NCBI RefSeq assembly: GCF_000172175.1
Contig: NZ_ABJL02000007.1
Location: 186,001-250,000 of the forward strand
DNA length: 64,000 nucleotides
Direction of reading: 5' to 3'
DNA from: Bacteroides intestinalis DSM 17393
Lineage (GTDB): Bacteria > Bacteroidota > Bacteroidia > Bacteroidales > Bacteroidaceae
In this document: positions 44,226 through 53,515 of the stretch, one piece after another
Position numbering within the stretch: the stretch's first letter is position 1
Layout: each line of letters starts with the position of its first letter
The notes under the pieces: model-generated
Seen by the model: the letters and a program-made list of their open reading frames with translations, nothing else
The model's database searches: none
What the model was told of the DNA's origin: nothing
Program-made: the position numbers and the translations under genes

Positions 44226-46847
44226 CTACAGTGATATCACCATTGATTTTCCCTCATAGACAATGCTCTTGTTCACTTTTGGCTGATAAATTCCAGTGCC
44301 CGATTCCGGCGTTACAATTACAATATTGAAAGCCATTCTTTCCTTCATTCCTGCAAACGAACCTTTTCTGTCACTGATAGTAAGGGTTTTATCCGAATCA
44401 TTCCACTTCAGATCAAACGTGCTGAACTGACCTTTCTCATAATTGTAATTGATTCCTTCGTCTTCATAAACAGAATAAGAACCATCAGCCCCCGGATAAA
44501 TACGGATTTCCCACGGTTGTTCCGTCTCCTCAGCTGCATACTGTTTCTGAGGTCCTAACGGCAATATAGAACCCGCTTTCACAAATAAAGGAGTCTTCAT
44601 AAGATCCACATTTATATCAGTGAATATCCCTCCCTTATGAGGTGTACCATCCCAGAAGTCTACCCAGCCGGCTGCACATTCCGGAAGATAAACTTTCATT
44701 CGGTTAACACCGCTTTCTACCACCGGAGCCACCAGTATAGAAGGTCCGAACATGAACTGATAGTTTTGTTCCAGTGCAAAACGGTCTTCAGGGAAATCCA
44801 TCACCAACGGACGCATCAAAGTAGAACCATTGAATGAAACCGCAGCATTTTGTGAATAGATATAAGGAAGAAGTCTATAACGTAAATCCAGATATCGGGC
44901 AATGATATGTTCCACCTTTTCTCCATATCGCCACGGCTCGGTATTACTCATATAGCCATGCACACGCATCAGTGGGAAAAATGTTCCTGCCTGTATCCAG
45001 CGGATCAACTGTTCATGATATCCGGTATTTGTATACTGGTCGCCTGGACGGAAAAAACCACCTGCATCATAAGTCCACCAAGGCAGCCCTGTCGCCATCT
45101 GCCCCAATCCCCCTACGATTTGCCGACGTAAGGTTTCCCAGTCATGTCCTACGTCTCCCGACCATGTGGCGGCTGCATAACGTTGCATTCCTGAAAATCC
45201 ACTGCGAGTAAAAATCATAGCTCGCCTGTCTGAATCATCCTGACGTAAACCTTCATAGATTGTCTTGCTGACATACATCGGATATACATTCCGGTAAACC
45301 TCTCCCGGAGTTTGTTCACGATTGATGCGACGGTTCTGCAAATCATCATTCTCCGGTTCAGTGGCATCCTGCCACCAGGCATCAATACCATATTTCAATA
45401 ATCCGGTACGGAAATTCTGCCAATAGAAAGCCGCTGCGTCCGGATTGAAAAAGTCAATCCAGTCACTGCCCGGTATGTAATATCCCTTTTCCTTGGCTTG
45501 TTTTCCCACTTCGGACTGAGCATCAATTTTAGACCATACAGAGATCATCAGACGCACATCCATCTCATGAAGTTCCTTCATCATACTTCCCGGATCAGGA
45601 TATCTGTCTTCATCAAACTTCATGGCATTCCAGCCATATTTTCCCCAATATTGCCAGTCCTGTACAATTATATCGATAGGCAATTTCCGTTCCCGGAACT
45701 CACGGGCATTCTCCAGCAATTCCGCCTGAGTATTATAACGTTCCCGGCAATGTATATATCCCAGACTCCACAAAGGCATCATGGGGGCAGGTCCGGTCAG
45801 TTCCCGATAGCTGGCGATCACTTCATCTCCGTTACCAGCGAAAACCGTATAATCTAACATTTGGGCAACCGGGGAACGGAATACAGTCTCTTCTGAAACA
45901 GGACGCCAATATAACACAGGTTTATCATTACGTTCACCTTGCACTTCTATATCGTGCTTACCGGCTGTCAGCTCCACAATGGCAGAAGTAGTGGGAGGCA
46001 ACCATAAATTATTGACATCCATAATCTTTTGTCCGTCAATAACCAGATAATACTTCCGTGCCATTCGTTGTCCCACATCCAGCAACAAAGAATAGCTACC
46101 GGAACGAGGTACTTCCACCGAAGCTGTAAACGAATAGGTTTGTCTGGTTTCCCTTACATTTCCACTCGTACCGGTGGTATTTACCGTAACAGCCTCTCCA
46201 CTTGCATTAGCGGGAGTCAACTCCACAAATTGGTCTGCCGGATTAAAATCTGTCAATCCATAGTTATTCCACAGCAGCCCATAGCCTTTACTTGAAAGAA
46301 TAAAAGGAATAGAAATCTGCGTATTTACCTGCGTCAAGCGCCGTGTCAATCCTCGGATATTTAGATAACCGTCCTGAAACTGACCTGTACCGTATATATA
46401 TTCATCTTTCGGAGAAACAAAATGCTGTTCCACCTGATAGGTAGGTTCATTCTGTACAGAAGAAGCTTTCATGAAACGCCCATCAACTTTCTCTTGAAGA
46501 ATGATGCGCTTATTCGCATCTTTAAAAGTCAAAACTTCCGTACCTTTGTCGAATTCCACTGAAATTTCATCCAGAGATAGAACCAGCGATTGCTTATCTT
46601 CTGTAACTTCATATTCAGGAACAGGAAGTTTTTCTGTATAGATAAGCTCTTCCATAGGCGCCGAACCCGGTTGGGAAAACTGTACCCGGACAGCATTTTG
46701 ATTTAATGGTATCAGCGAAAGCACTCCCTGGTTCAGTTCAAGAACGACTTTCTCTTTTTGCTTTGAAACACATGCCGTATTCAACAAAGCAACACAGAAC
46801 AACAGGATGATTCCTGTTGTTCTGATATACTTCCTTTTATTCCTCAT
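44226..46847 (-). CDS. GH31 family hydrolase, probable alpha-xylosidase, with PA14-like insert
   Basis: An 873-residue lipoprotein (lipobox LNTAC). The N-terminal GH31 beta-sandwich is interrupted at about 210-325 by a PA14-like module (VPRSGSYSLLLDVGQRMARK; ELTAGKHDIEVQ). The known xyloglucan alpha-xylosidases CjXyl31A and BoGH31A carry a PA14 domain in this position. The nucleophile Asp is in GIDAWWQDATEPE and the acid Asp in WSGDVGHDWETL. The C-terminus has the DUF5110-type domain. It starts 15 bp after the upstream GH43-CBM6 stop. Confidence 0.9.
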   Translation of the reverse strand: MRNKRKYIRTTGIILLFCVALLNTACVSKQKEKVVLELNQGVLSLIPLNQNAVRVQFSQPGSAPMEELIYTEKLPVPEYEVTEDKQSLVLSLDEISVEFDKGTEVLTFKDANKRIILQEKVDGRFMKASSVQNEPTYQVEQHFVSPKDEYIYGTGQFQDGYLNIRGLTRRLTQVNTQISIPFILSSKGYGLLWNNYGLTDFNPADQFVELTPANASGEAVTVNTTGTSGNVRETRQTYSFTASVEVPRSGSYSLLLDVGQRMARKYYLVIDGQKIMDVNNLWLPPTTSAIVELTAGKHDIEVQGERNDKPVLYWRPVSEETVFRSPVAQMLDYTVFAGNGDEVIASYRELTGPAPMMPLWSLGYIHCRERYNTQAELLENAREFRERKLPIDIIVQDWQYWGKYGWNAMKFDEDRYPDPGSMMKELHEMDVRLMISVWSKIDAQSEVGKQAKEKGYYIPGSDWIDFFNPDAAAFYWQNFRTGLLKYGIDAWWQDATEPENDDLQNRRINREQTPGEVYRNVYPMYVSKTIYEGLRQDDSDRRAMIFTRSGFSGMQRYAAATWSGDVGHDWETLRRQIVGGLGQMATGLPWWTYDAGGFFRPGDQYTNTGYHEQLIRWIQAGTFFPLMRVHGYMSNTEPWRYGEKVEHIIARYLDLRYRLLPYIYSQNAAVSFNGSTLMRPLVMDFPEDRFALEQNYQFMFGPSILVAPVVESGVNRMKVYLPECAAGWVDFWDGTPHKGGIFTDINVDLMKTPLFVKAGSILPLGPQKQYAAEETEQPWEIRIYPGADGSYSVYEDEGINYNYEKGQFSTFDLKWNDSDKTLTISDRKGSFAGMKERMAFNIVIVTPESGTGIYQPKVNKSIVYEGKSMVISL

Positions 46848-46862
46848 AGTATTTAGTACAAG

Positions 46863-48224
46863 TTATTTAGAAAACATCCAATAATCAAAATACATAAGAT
46901 TGGTAGCAGGCCGCCCCTTTACTATAAAATATAAATCATGTACTCCGGTCACTTTTGTAATGTCAATAGTCCGTAAGTCCCAACGATCACTTCCTCCTGT
47001 ACGCGGTACCTTCATTGTCCCTATCAATTGCCCGTCGACACCATCCAGACGGATTTCCAGATTTACAGGATCATTATGCGTAGTTCCTATTCTGGCACTG
47101 AACTTCGTTGCACCGGTTGCCTTGAAATCTACACCGCGAACACAAGTATAACTACCATTCTTCATTGCCGTAACAAAAACACCCACCTGATCATTTTTGA
47201 AAGACTTGAATCCTTCGGAAAAAGCAATAGTCTCCGCTTCCGTTTTTACATACGGATTCAGTGTCGTAATCCCTTTGATAATACCCTCTGTCATCTTCAG
47301 TTGAGGAATAGATCCGTCTTTGTTGAATTTAAGCTCTTCCACACATACCGAACGATTGAATCCACCACCTCCGGGCAACTGTCCGTTATGATAGAAAAAG
47401 TAAGTTTTACCCTTGAAATCAATAACTCCCGGGTGGATGGTAAACGCTCCGCCACCGGCAGGCATCACTACTCCACCGTATTTCCACGGACCTGTAGGAG
47501 TATCGCTGGTTGAGTATCCGATATGCTCGGGCAGCGGACCTCCCGGCCAGAATAAATAATATTTCTTATCCCGTTTATAAAGCCAGGGGCCTTCTTCATA
47601 CAGAGTGGCTCTCTGGGCATCGCCTTCGCGTTTACCAAACGATTCTGCTACCAAAGGTACACGTACAATATCCCCGCTGTAGGAAATCATATCTTCATTC
47701 AATTTCACATAATACAAATTCGGGTTTCCCCAATACATATAAGCTTGTCCATCGTCATCAATAAAAACCGTCGGGTCAATATCTCCCCATTCACTCTGAA
47801 CCAATGGCTTTCCAAGCGGATCATAGAAGGGGCCGTAAGGACTATCAGCCACTGCCACTCCAATAGCACCTCTGTTATTGATTCTCGAAATCACAGGCAC
47901 ATACATATAGAACTTCCCACCTCTTTCGATACATTGCGGAGCCCAGGCATCCCCTTTGGCCCAACTGAAATCGGTATATGACAGAACAGCCCCATGATCG
48001 GTCCAGTTCACCATATCACTCGTGGTATACAATCGCCAGTCGTTCATCGTAAACCAGGTGGAATTATCCTCATCATGGGTAGTATAAAGATATACTTTAT
48101 CGTTATATACCATCGGAGCCGGATCGGCCGTATAATTTGTCTGAATGATCGGGTTCTGTGCCAGTCCCGAAGTAGCCACCACCGTCAATAGCGATGAGAA
48201 GAATAAAGACTTCATTTTATCCAT
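46863..48224 (-). CDS. GH43 hydrolase with C-terminal CBM6
   Basis: A 453-residue secreted enzyme (signal peptide ending near GLAQN). The catalytic propeller (about 20-320) has the base Asp in YTADPAPMVYNDKVYLYTT, the Asp in GDIDPTVFIDDDGQ and the acid Glu in LYEEGPWLYKRDKKYYLFW. A CBM6 (about 330-453) begins YVKTEAETIAFSEGFKS and ends MYFDYWMFSK. It is a close paralogue of the gene at 52092 and is probably an arabinofuranosidase or xylosidase with CBM6 targeting. Confidence 0.92.
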   Translation of the reverse strand: MDKMKSLFFSSLLTVVATSGLAQNPIIQTNYTADPAPMVYNDKVYLYTTHDEDNSTWFTMNDWRLYTTSDMVNWTDHGAVLSYTDFSWAKGDAWAPQCIERGGKFYMYVPVISRINNRGAIGVAVADSPYGPFYDPLGKPLVQSEWGDIDPTVFIDDDGQAYMYWGNPNLYYVKLNEDMISYSGDIVRVPLVAESFGKREGDAQRATLYEEGPWLYKRDKKYYLFWPGGPLPEHIGYSTSDTPTGPWKYGGVVMPAGGGAFTIHPGVIDFKGKTYFFYHNGQLPGGGGFNRSVCVEELKFNKDGSIPQLKMTEGIIKGITTLNPYVKTEAETIAFSEGFKSFKNDQVGVFVTAMKNGSYTCVRGVDFKATGATKFSARIGTTHNDPVNLEIRLDGVDGQLIGTMKVPRTGGSDRWDLRTIDITKVTGVHDLYFIVKGRPATNLMYFDYWMFSK

Positions 48225-48242
48225 ATTGCTTTTTTAGTTTGA

Positions 48243-50183
48243 TTATTCTACAATTAATATTCCACCATTGCAAGGCATTGTCAATTGCAACTCCTGTTTC
48301 TTATTTACCTTTACTTGTTTTACATTTCCTTGCAATTCTTCATTATCACTGAATACCCGTACCTGATTGCCAGGCATAAACATCGGCAAGGCAATCTTCA
48401 GTTTTACAGTTTCTTTCTGGGCATTAACCCCTGCAATATACCATTTATCTCCATGCCTGCGAGCCATAACTACGTATTTTCCGGGATAGCCATCAATAAA
48501 GCGTACTTCATCCCATGTGGTAGGAACTTCTTTCATGAAGCCTATCGCCCATTCCGGAGCATCCGTCAGGTTATTCGGAGCCAAGGCAAAATGTTGCACC
48601 GGACTTTGGAACAATACTGCAGTAGCCAAAGCAAACACGTCAGAAGTCATACGCCGGCTTCCGCGCGGAGCATTATCCGAATTATAATATTTATTCAGTG
48701 CACTGCCGCCAAAGTCCATACTACCCACCGTATTACGGATAAACGGATGCAGGCAGGCATTGAATGCCTCAGCGTCACAGCTTCCCTGAGAGAAATGCAG
48801 GTTTTCACTCGCCAATACTGCTTCACTCGACGCATAGTTAGGATACATACGTTCCCAGCCGCGAGGCAAAGTACATCCGTGGAAAATCACCAGCAACCCG
48901 TATTCATTGGCATCAGCAAGAATATCTTCATAGAGTTGCATGGTAACTTGCTTGTCACCGCCAAAGAAGTCAACCTTTATGCCACGTATTCCAATACTTT
49001 GCATCCATTTCATTTCTTTACGACGGGCTATCGCATTGTCCATAATGCCACGGGGTGATTGTGGAGCATCATTCCAGTATCCGTTAGAGTTATACCACAG
49101 ATAGAGACCTACCCCTTTCTGCGCTCCATATTTAGCCAGCTGCTCAATCTTATCATATCCAATCTGCGTATCCCACAATGCATCTACCAATACAGACTGA
49201 TAACCCATTGCCGCCGAGAAATCAATATAGCGCAACTGCTCTTCATAATTCGTGCTTCCATCCATACCGATAATCCAACTCCAGGAACCTCTGCCGTACT
49301 CATATTTGCCGGACGCTGCATATAGTGGCTTTACCACATCAAAAGAAACCGTTGTTTCAACAATCGGAGCTAAAGTTTCGCCCAAAGTAATCGTCCGCCA
49401 GGGAGTTTCTCCCGGCAATGCAAGTCCGGGTGCAGTTGTACCGTTTCCGTTCATTTCACCTTCTTGAGGAAAACCGATTGTATACAGGCCATTTTCATGT
49501 CCCAGCAAACGGCTTCCGCAGTATTTGCTATCCACACCCGTTTCTGAAATAAGTATCCATCCTTTGTCACCATTACGGAACAGGCAAGGGAAAGTATATC
49601 CTTCACCCCATCCATTTTTACCCATGGAATCATCCGCTTTATAGGGAGTTTCGTAGCTGGGCGAAGTGCGGGCAAATCCTCCCATAGGTTTACTCTGCGG
49701 ACACAGGAAAGTCGTACTCCCCTCAGGAAGCACAAAACCGGTCATTTCCTCTTTCACAACGCAGGACAAGGCCTTCTTCTGAGGATACATTTTATATCTG
49801 AAAGCAACATCCCGGTCACTTACGCGAAATATAACATCAAAAGCAACCTTATCTTGCTGGCTAAACTGGTATACAGCTTCTGTAGCCACATAGTGCACAT
49901 TGCTCTGCTTTATATTAGGCAATGTATAGGTCTCGTCAATTTTGTTCGACCGGACATTCTGTCCCAAAGACATATCCCGGGAAAAATCACCGACATTAGT
50001 CACAAGCCCCAAAGGCGAAGAATGAATGAAAGGAGTACCATTATAGCTGACGCTATATGAAGGTTGCCCATTTTTATCGGAGATGGTTACCAATATTTTC
50101 CCATCGGGACTTGTAATTTGTTTCTCTTCCGCTTTGATTGCACCGCAAATTAATAGCGCCGCCATAACTAAAAAATGTTTCAT
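48243..50183 (-). CDS. GH97 family hydrolase, possibly alpha-galactosidase
   Basis: A 646-residue secreted enzyme starting MKHFLVMAALLICGAIKAEE. An upstream in-frame ATG at 50264 gives an improbable extension, so the 50183 start is chosen. Shared GH97 features are the N-terminal beta-sandwich (TSPDGKILVTISDKNGQPSY) and barrel motifs GIRGIKVDFFGGD, FHGCTLPRGWERMYPN and FIRNTVGSMDFG. An Asp in KVDFF-GD fits the retaining, alpha-galactosidase-like group rather than inverting SusB-type glucosidases; that assignment is tentative. It is separated from the upstream gene by 253 bp holding array F. Confidence 0.9.
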   Translation of the reverse strand: MKHFLVMAALLICGAIKAEEKQITSPDGKILVTISDKNGQPSYSVSYNGTPFIHSSPLGLVTNVGDFSRDMSLGQNVRSNKIDETYTLPNIKQSNVHYVATEAVYQFSQQDKVAFDVIFRVSDRDVAFRYKMYPQKKALSCVVKEEMTGFVLPEGSTTFLCPQSKPMGGFARTSPSYETPYKADDSMGKNGWGEGYTFPCLFRNGDKGWILISETGVDSKYCGSRLLGHENGLYTIGFPQEGEMNGNGTTAPGLALPGETPWRTITLGETLAPIVETTVSFDVVKPLYAASGKYEYGRGSWSWIIGMDGSTNYEEQLRYIDFSAAMGYQSVLVDALWDTQIGYDKIEQLAKYGAQKGVGLYLWYNSNGYWNDAPQSPRGIMDNAIARRKEMKWMQSIGIRGIKVDFFGGDKQVTMQLYEDILADANEYGLLVIFHGCTLPRGWERMYPNYASSEAVLASENLHFSQGSCDAEAFNACLHPFIRNTVGSMDFGGSALNKYYNSDNAPRGSRRMTSDVFALATAVLFQSPVQHFALAPNNLTDAPEWAIGFMKEVPTTWDEVRFIDGYPGKYVVMARRHGDKWYIAGVNAQKETVKLKIALPMFMPGNQVRVFSDNEELQGNVKQVKVNKKQELQLTMPCNGGILIVE

Positions 50184-50320
50184 AAGTATTAAGTTTTGAG
50201 GGAAAGTAGGCAAAAACCGCCACGTCCCGGATATACTTTTGTAAATAGATTTAAAAAACGCCATACGCTCTGTTTTCTAAGTTAGACATGCCCTACAGAG
50301 CATTCTGAAAGGGGATTGAG

Positions 50321-50386
50321 ACTTGTGCTAAGTGTCGGGCATACTTGTGCTAAGTGTCAGGGATACTTGTGCTAAGTGTCAACGAC
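50321..50386. repeat. 22-bp periodic array F (three units)
   Basis: ACTTGTGCTAAGTGTC occurs without change at 50321, 50343 and 50365; only the six linking bases differ. ACTT and AAGT make each unit partly palindromic. GACACT (reverse of the unit end) follows at 50384. It lies in the 50184-50436 gap inside the glycosidase block; no promoter box was seen there. Confidence 0.9.
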
Positions 50387-50436
50387 ACTCTTTAAGAGCT
50401 TCCCCTCTTCAGAACATCTGTCATTATTTATGCAAA

Positions 50437-52038
50437 TCAGGAGGTAGAGAAGTCAAAGTAATCAACGTCGATATAACCTCCCAGCGACTTTGTTGCATAG
50501 TTGAAGATAGCAAACTTGCTTCCCATAAAGAGCCTTGTATAATCAAAGCGCATTTTGAAATCCGTTCCTATCTTTTTCCATTCCTTATTATCCAGGCTAT
50601 AATAGAAAGTAGCAATATCGCGTTTCGGCATGAAGTCGCCTTCTATACGCAGATAAATGACGTCCTGATTAAAATCGACTTGTTCTTTTTCTTCTATATC
50701 CACACTGGCTATTGCCTTATTGGGAGTATTATCAAAGTTGACAACATTGGTAGACATAACCAGACGCTTTGCATCCCCTTCCTTCACCACTGACAAAAGC
50801 CCGGAATGTCCGTTGAATGCGCTGAATCCGGCTACATCCCCATCTTTCATATGAGAAACATCAAGAGAAATGGTAGCACTGCACTTCGGCCCTTCCATAC
50901 GTTGCGTAATCGTATTCGGAGCTAAATACAGGTTATCAACCACCCGGCTGGTCTTCAATCGCAGATAACCCGGACGTTCCGTCAAAGACCACTTATCATC
51001 TACCGGATTATGATTCCATTGCCAGTAGAGTGAAAGCTTCTCATCGCTGAAGTCATCACTTCCAAGTATTCCTTTGGTATTTTCAGTCGGATATATCTCT
51101 TTTTCCATCGTCAAGGGTACATGACCGTTTTCATCTCCCAGCATCGGCCATCCATCCACCCAGCGGCAGGGCATCAGAGTAGGCACCCGGCCTATTCCTC
51201 CGCGGTCCTGAAAAATAACCCCATACCAGTCTCCTTCTTCCGAGTCAATAATACAACCTTGGCCTACTCCTCCGTAACCGTCAAAATCATGTTCCAGGAT
51301 AACCTTTTTCTCATAAGGTCCTGTAATCGTGTCAGCACGGTAACATACTTCCCTGCGCACCCGACCGGGAATGCTCCAGTCCATGGAGATCATCAACAAA
51401 TAGTACTTGCCGTTATACTTCACAACCTGGCTTCCTTCCAATAGCCCCTGTTCGTCAGCATCCCGCTCGAATATCTTCATACTGACTCCATCGGGCTTCA
51501 CATCCGACAAGTCACTCTTCAATTCCTTCAGCTCACCGGTTCCATAGAATACATATACCCGTCCGTCATCATCAAAAAACAAAGAGGCATCATGAAAATG
51601 CTGCGTTCTCGACAATAGTTCCCACTTTCCGGCAGGATCGTCCGCCGTGAATATATACGACCGGTAGGGTACATCGTTTGGTGAGAACAATACATAGAAC
51701 TTACCGTTATGATAGCGTATGGACGATGCCCATTGTCCGCGCCCATAAACAGTTCCACCAATCAAATCATACTTTGAGTTATCAGTCAACTTATCGAAAA
51801 CATAACTCACTGTTTCCCAATTTACCAGATCTTTTGATCTCATAACAGGCCCGCCGGGCATCAGGTGCATGGTGGTACTTATCATGTAGTAGTATTCTCC
51901 CGCACGTGTAATGGATATGTCCGGTATATCGGCATAAACCACCGGATTACGAAACGTTCCCTTCACCGGCATTTCCGAACCAGAACACCCCATTAGTAAT
52001 GAAGCAACAGTCAGCCATGCCAACATCATCTTTTTCAT
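50437..52038 (-). CDS. GH43 hydrolase with C-terminal beta-sandwich domain
   Basis: A 533-residue lipoprotein (lipobox LMGCSG). The catalytic propeller (about 25-320) has the base Asp in NPVVYADIPDISITRAGEYY, the second Asp in FHDASLFFDDDGRVYVFYG and the acid Glu in GLLEGSQVVKYNGKYYL. A C-terminal concanavalin-like domain (about 345-533) completes the two-domain form seen in beta-xylosidase/alpha-L-arabinofuranosidase GH43 enzymes. It follows the GH43-CBM6 gene at 52092 by 53 bp. Confidence 0.92.
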   Translation of the reverse strand: MKKMMLAWLTVASLLMGCSGSEMPVKGTFRNPVVYADIPDISITRAGEYYYMISTTMHLMPGGPVMRSKDLVNWETVSYVFDKLTDNSKYDLIGGTVYGRGQWASSIRYHNGKFYVLFSPNDVPYRSYIFTADDPAGKWELLSRTQHFHDASLFFDDDGRVYVFYGTGELKELKSDLSDVKPDGVSMKIFERDADEQGLLEGSQVVKYNGKYYLLMISMDWSIPGRVRREVCYRADTITGPYEKKVILEHDFDGYGGVGQGCIIDSEEGDWYGVIFQDRGGIGRVPTLMPCRWVDGWPMLGDENGHVPLTMEKEIYPTENTKGILGSDDFSDEKLSLYWQWNHNPVDDKWSLTERPGYLRLKTSRVVDNLYLAPNTITQRMEGPKCSATISLDVSHMKDGDVAGFSAFNGHSGLLSVVKEGDAKRLVMSTNVVNFDNTPNKAIASVDIEEKEQVDFNQDVIYLRIEGDFMPKRDIATFYYSLDNKEWKKIGTDFKMRFDYTRLFMGSKFAIFNYATKSLGGYIDVDYFDFSTS

Positions 52039-52091
52039 GATACAGATATATATTTATTTACGATTTATTTCTAACGCGGTTTCCCGGCCAT

Positions 52092-53477
52092 CTACTTGAA
52101 TCTCCAATAGTCCATGTTGAACATCTCTCCGTCTCCTCCTCTAAAAACGAGGTACAGATCGTGAACTCCACCCACCTTTTCCACATCGGTAACAAAGGTT
52201 TTCCACGTATTCCAGCCACCGGTATTACTGATATCGCACACCCCCAGCAATGTACCGTCAAGGTCATCCAAGCGGATTTCAATCTTTCCTTTGGTTATCG
52301 TGGCTGCACGGACTTCAAATGTCTTTGCCCCTTTGCCGAAGTCAACCGCTTTCACTTGAAGGAAGTCCCTGTTATGAATGGAAGTAACATACATCCCGCT
52401 TTTATCGTCCTTGGCGGTCTTAAGTCCCTGACTCCAAGCCATTGTTTCCGCCTCAGTCCGCTTATAAGGATTCAATGTGCCGACAGGCTCAACTGCAACA
52501 CCGTCATCCCACCAGGGCAGTTCCTTGATTGTGCCATCGGGATTATACTCCAACTCGGCCACACATATGGAACGGCGTTCATGATGCTTGTCGGTTATCA
52601 TGAAGTTCAAACGGTAGTTAAACCCGAACACATAAGATTTACCTTTATAATCAATGATGCCCGGATGGTTTCCGGAGGACTTTCTGTTAGGTTTCATTAT
52701 ATAACCCTTGAATTCCCAGGGGCCTACCGGGCTGGGACCCATTGCATAACCGATACCTTCCGGACAGCATGTACTTGCATAAGCCATATAATAGTGCCCA
52801 TTCTTCTTGTATGCCCAAGGACCCTCCTGAAAATGATAAGGGTCTTTCTGATTTTCTATCTTCCGGATTAATTTATCTTTCGTGATTTCCCCCGCACAGG
52901 ATATCATATCTTCATTCAGTTTCACATACCAGAGATTAGGATTTCCCCAATATAGATATGCCTGTCCATCATCGTCTATCAACACACTCGGGTCAATACT
53001 GTCATACTCGGCACCGATCAAGGGTTTTCCAAGGGGGTCGGTAAAAGGGCCAAAGGGATTATCGGCAACCAGCACACCGATGCCTCGTCCCTGCACGGGA
53101 CAATACAAATAAAACTTTCCATTACGCTCGATGCACTGAGGAGCCCAGGCACCATTCTCAAATCCTCCCCAACCTGATACGGCAGGATCTGCCCACTTGA
53201 AATTATATAAATTGGCTATGGTTCCATGATCAGTCCAGTTCACCATATCGGTACTGGTGTACAGCAACCATTCTTTCATGCGGAAACCTGCCATTCCTTC
53301 GGGAGCATAATCCTCGTCATGGGTAGTATAAAGGTATACCATACCCTTATGTACCATGGGGGCAGGGTCGGCAGTGAATTTTGTCTGTATAATAGGGGTC
53401 TGGGCATTCAAATGTCCCAGAGGAGAAGCTATAAACAGTATAGCTACCGTCAATCCGGATAAAATAAGTTTCTTCAT
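52092..53477 (-). CDS. GH43 hydrolase with C-terminal CBM6 (paralogue of 46863)
   Basis: A 461-residue secreted enzyme. The propeller shows the base Asp in FTADPAPMVHKGMVYLYTT, the Asp in DSIDPSVLIDDDGQ and the acid Glu in HFQEGPWAYKKNGHYYMAYA. CBM6 (about 340-461) starts YKRTEAETMAWSQGLKTAKD and ends MFNMDYWRFK. It has the same domain order as 46863, with clear divergence in the sugar-binding loops (WADPAVSGWGGFENGAWAPQ insertion). It is 38 bp after the GH31 gene. Confidence 0.92.
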   Translation of the reverse strand: MKKLILSGLTVAILFIASPLGHLNAQTPIIQTKFTADPAPMVHKGMVYLYTTHDEDYAPEGMAGFRMKEWLLYTSTDMVNWTDHGTIANLYNFKWADPAVSGWGGFENGAWAPQCIERNGKFYLYCPVQGRGIGVLVADNPFGPFTDPLGKPLIGAEYDSIDPSVLIDDDGQAYLYWGNPNLWYVKLNEDMISCAGEITKDKLIRKIENQKDPYHFQEGPWAYKKNGHYYMAYASTCCPEGIGYAMGPSPVGPWEFKGYIMKPNRKSSGNHPGIIDYKGKSYVFGFNYRLNFMITDKHHERRSICVAELEYNPDGTIKELPWWDDGVAVEPVGTLNPYKRTEAETMAWSQGLKTAKDDKSGMYVTSIHNRDFLQVKAVDFGKGAKTFEVRAATITKGKIEIRLDDLDGTLLGVCDISNTGGWNTWKTFVTDVEKVGGVHDLYLVFRGGDGEMFNMDYWRFK

Positions 53478-53515
53478 TACTTCTGGTATTTAAAAATCGA
53501 TGTTTCCCAATAGTA

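Noticed and set aside
50184..50264. 27-residue N-terminal extension of the GH97 protein
   Set aside because: It would hide the clear signal peptide beginning at ATG 50183.
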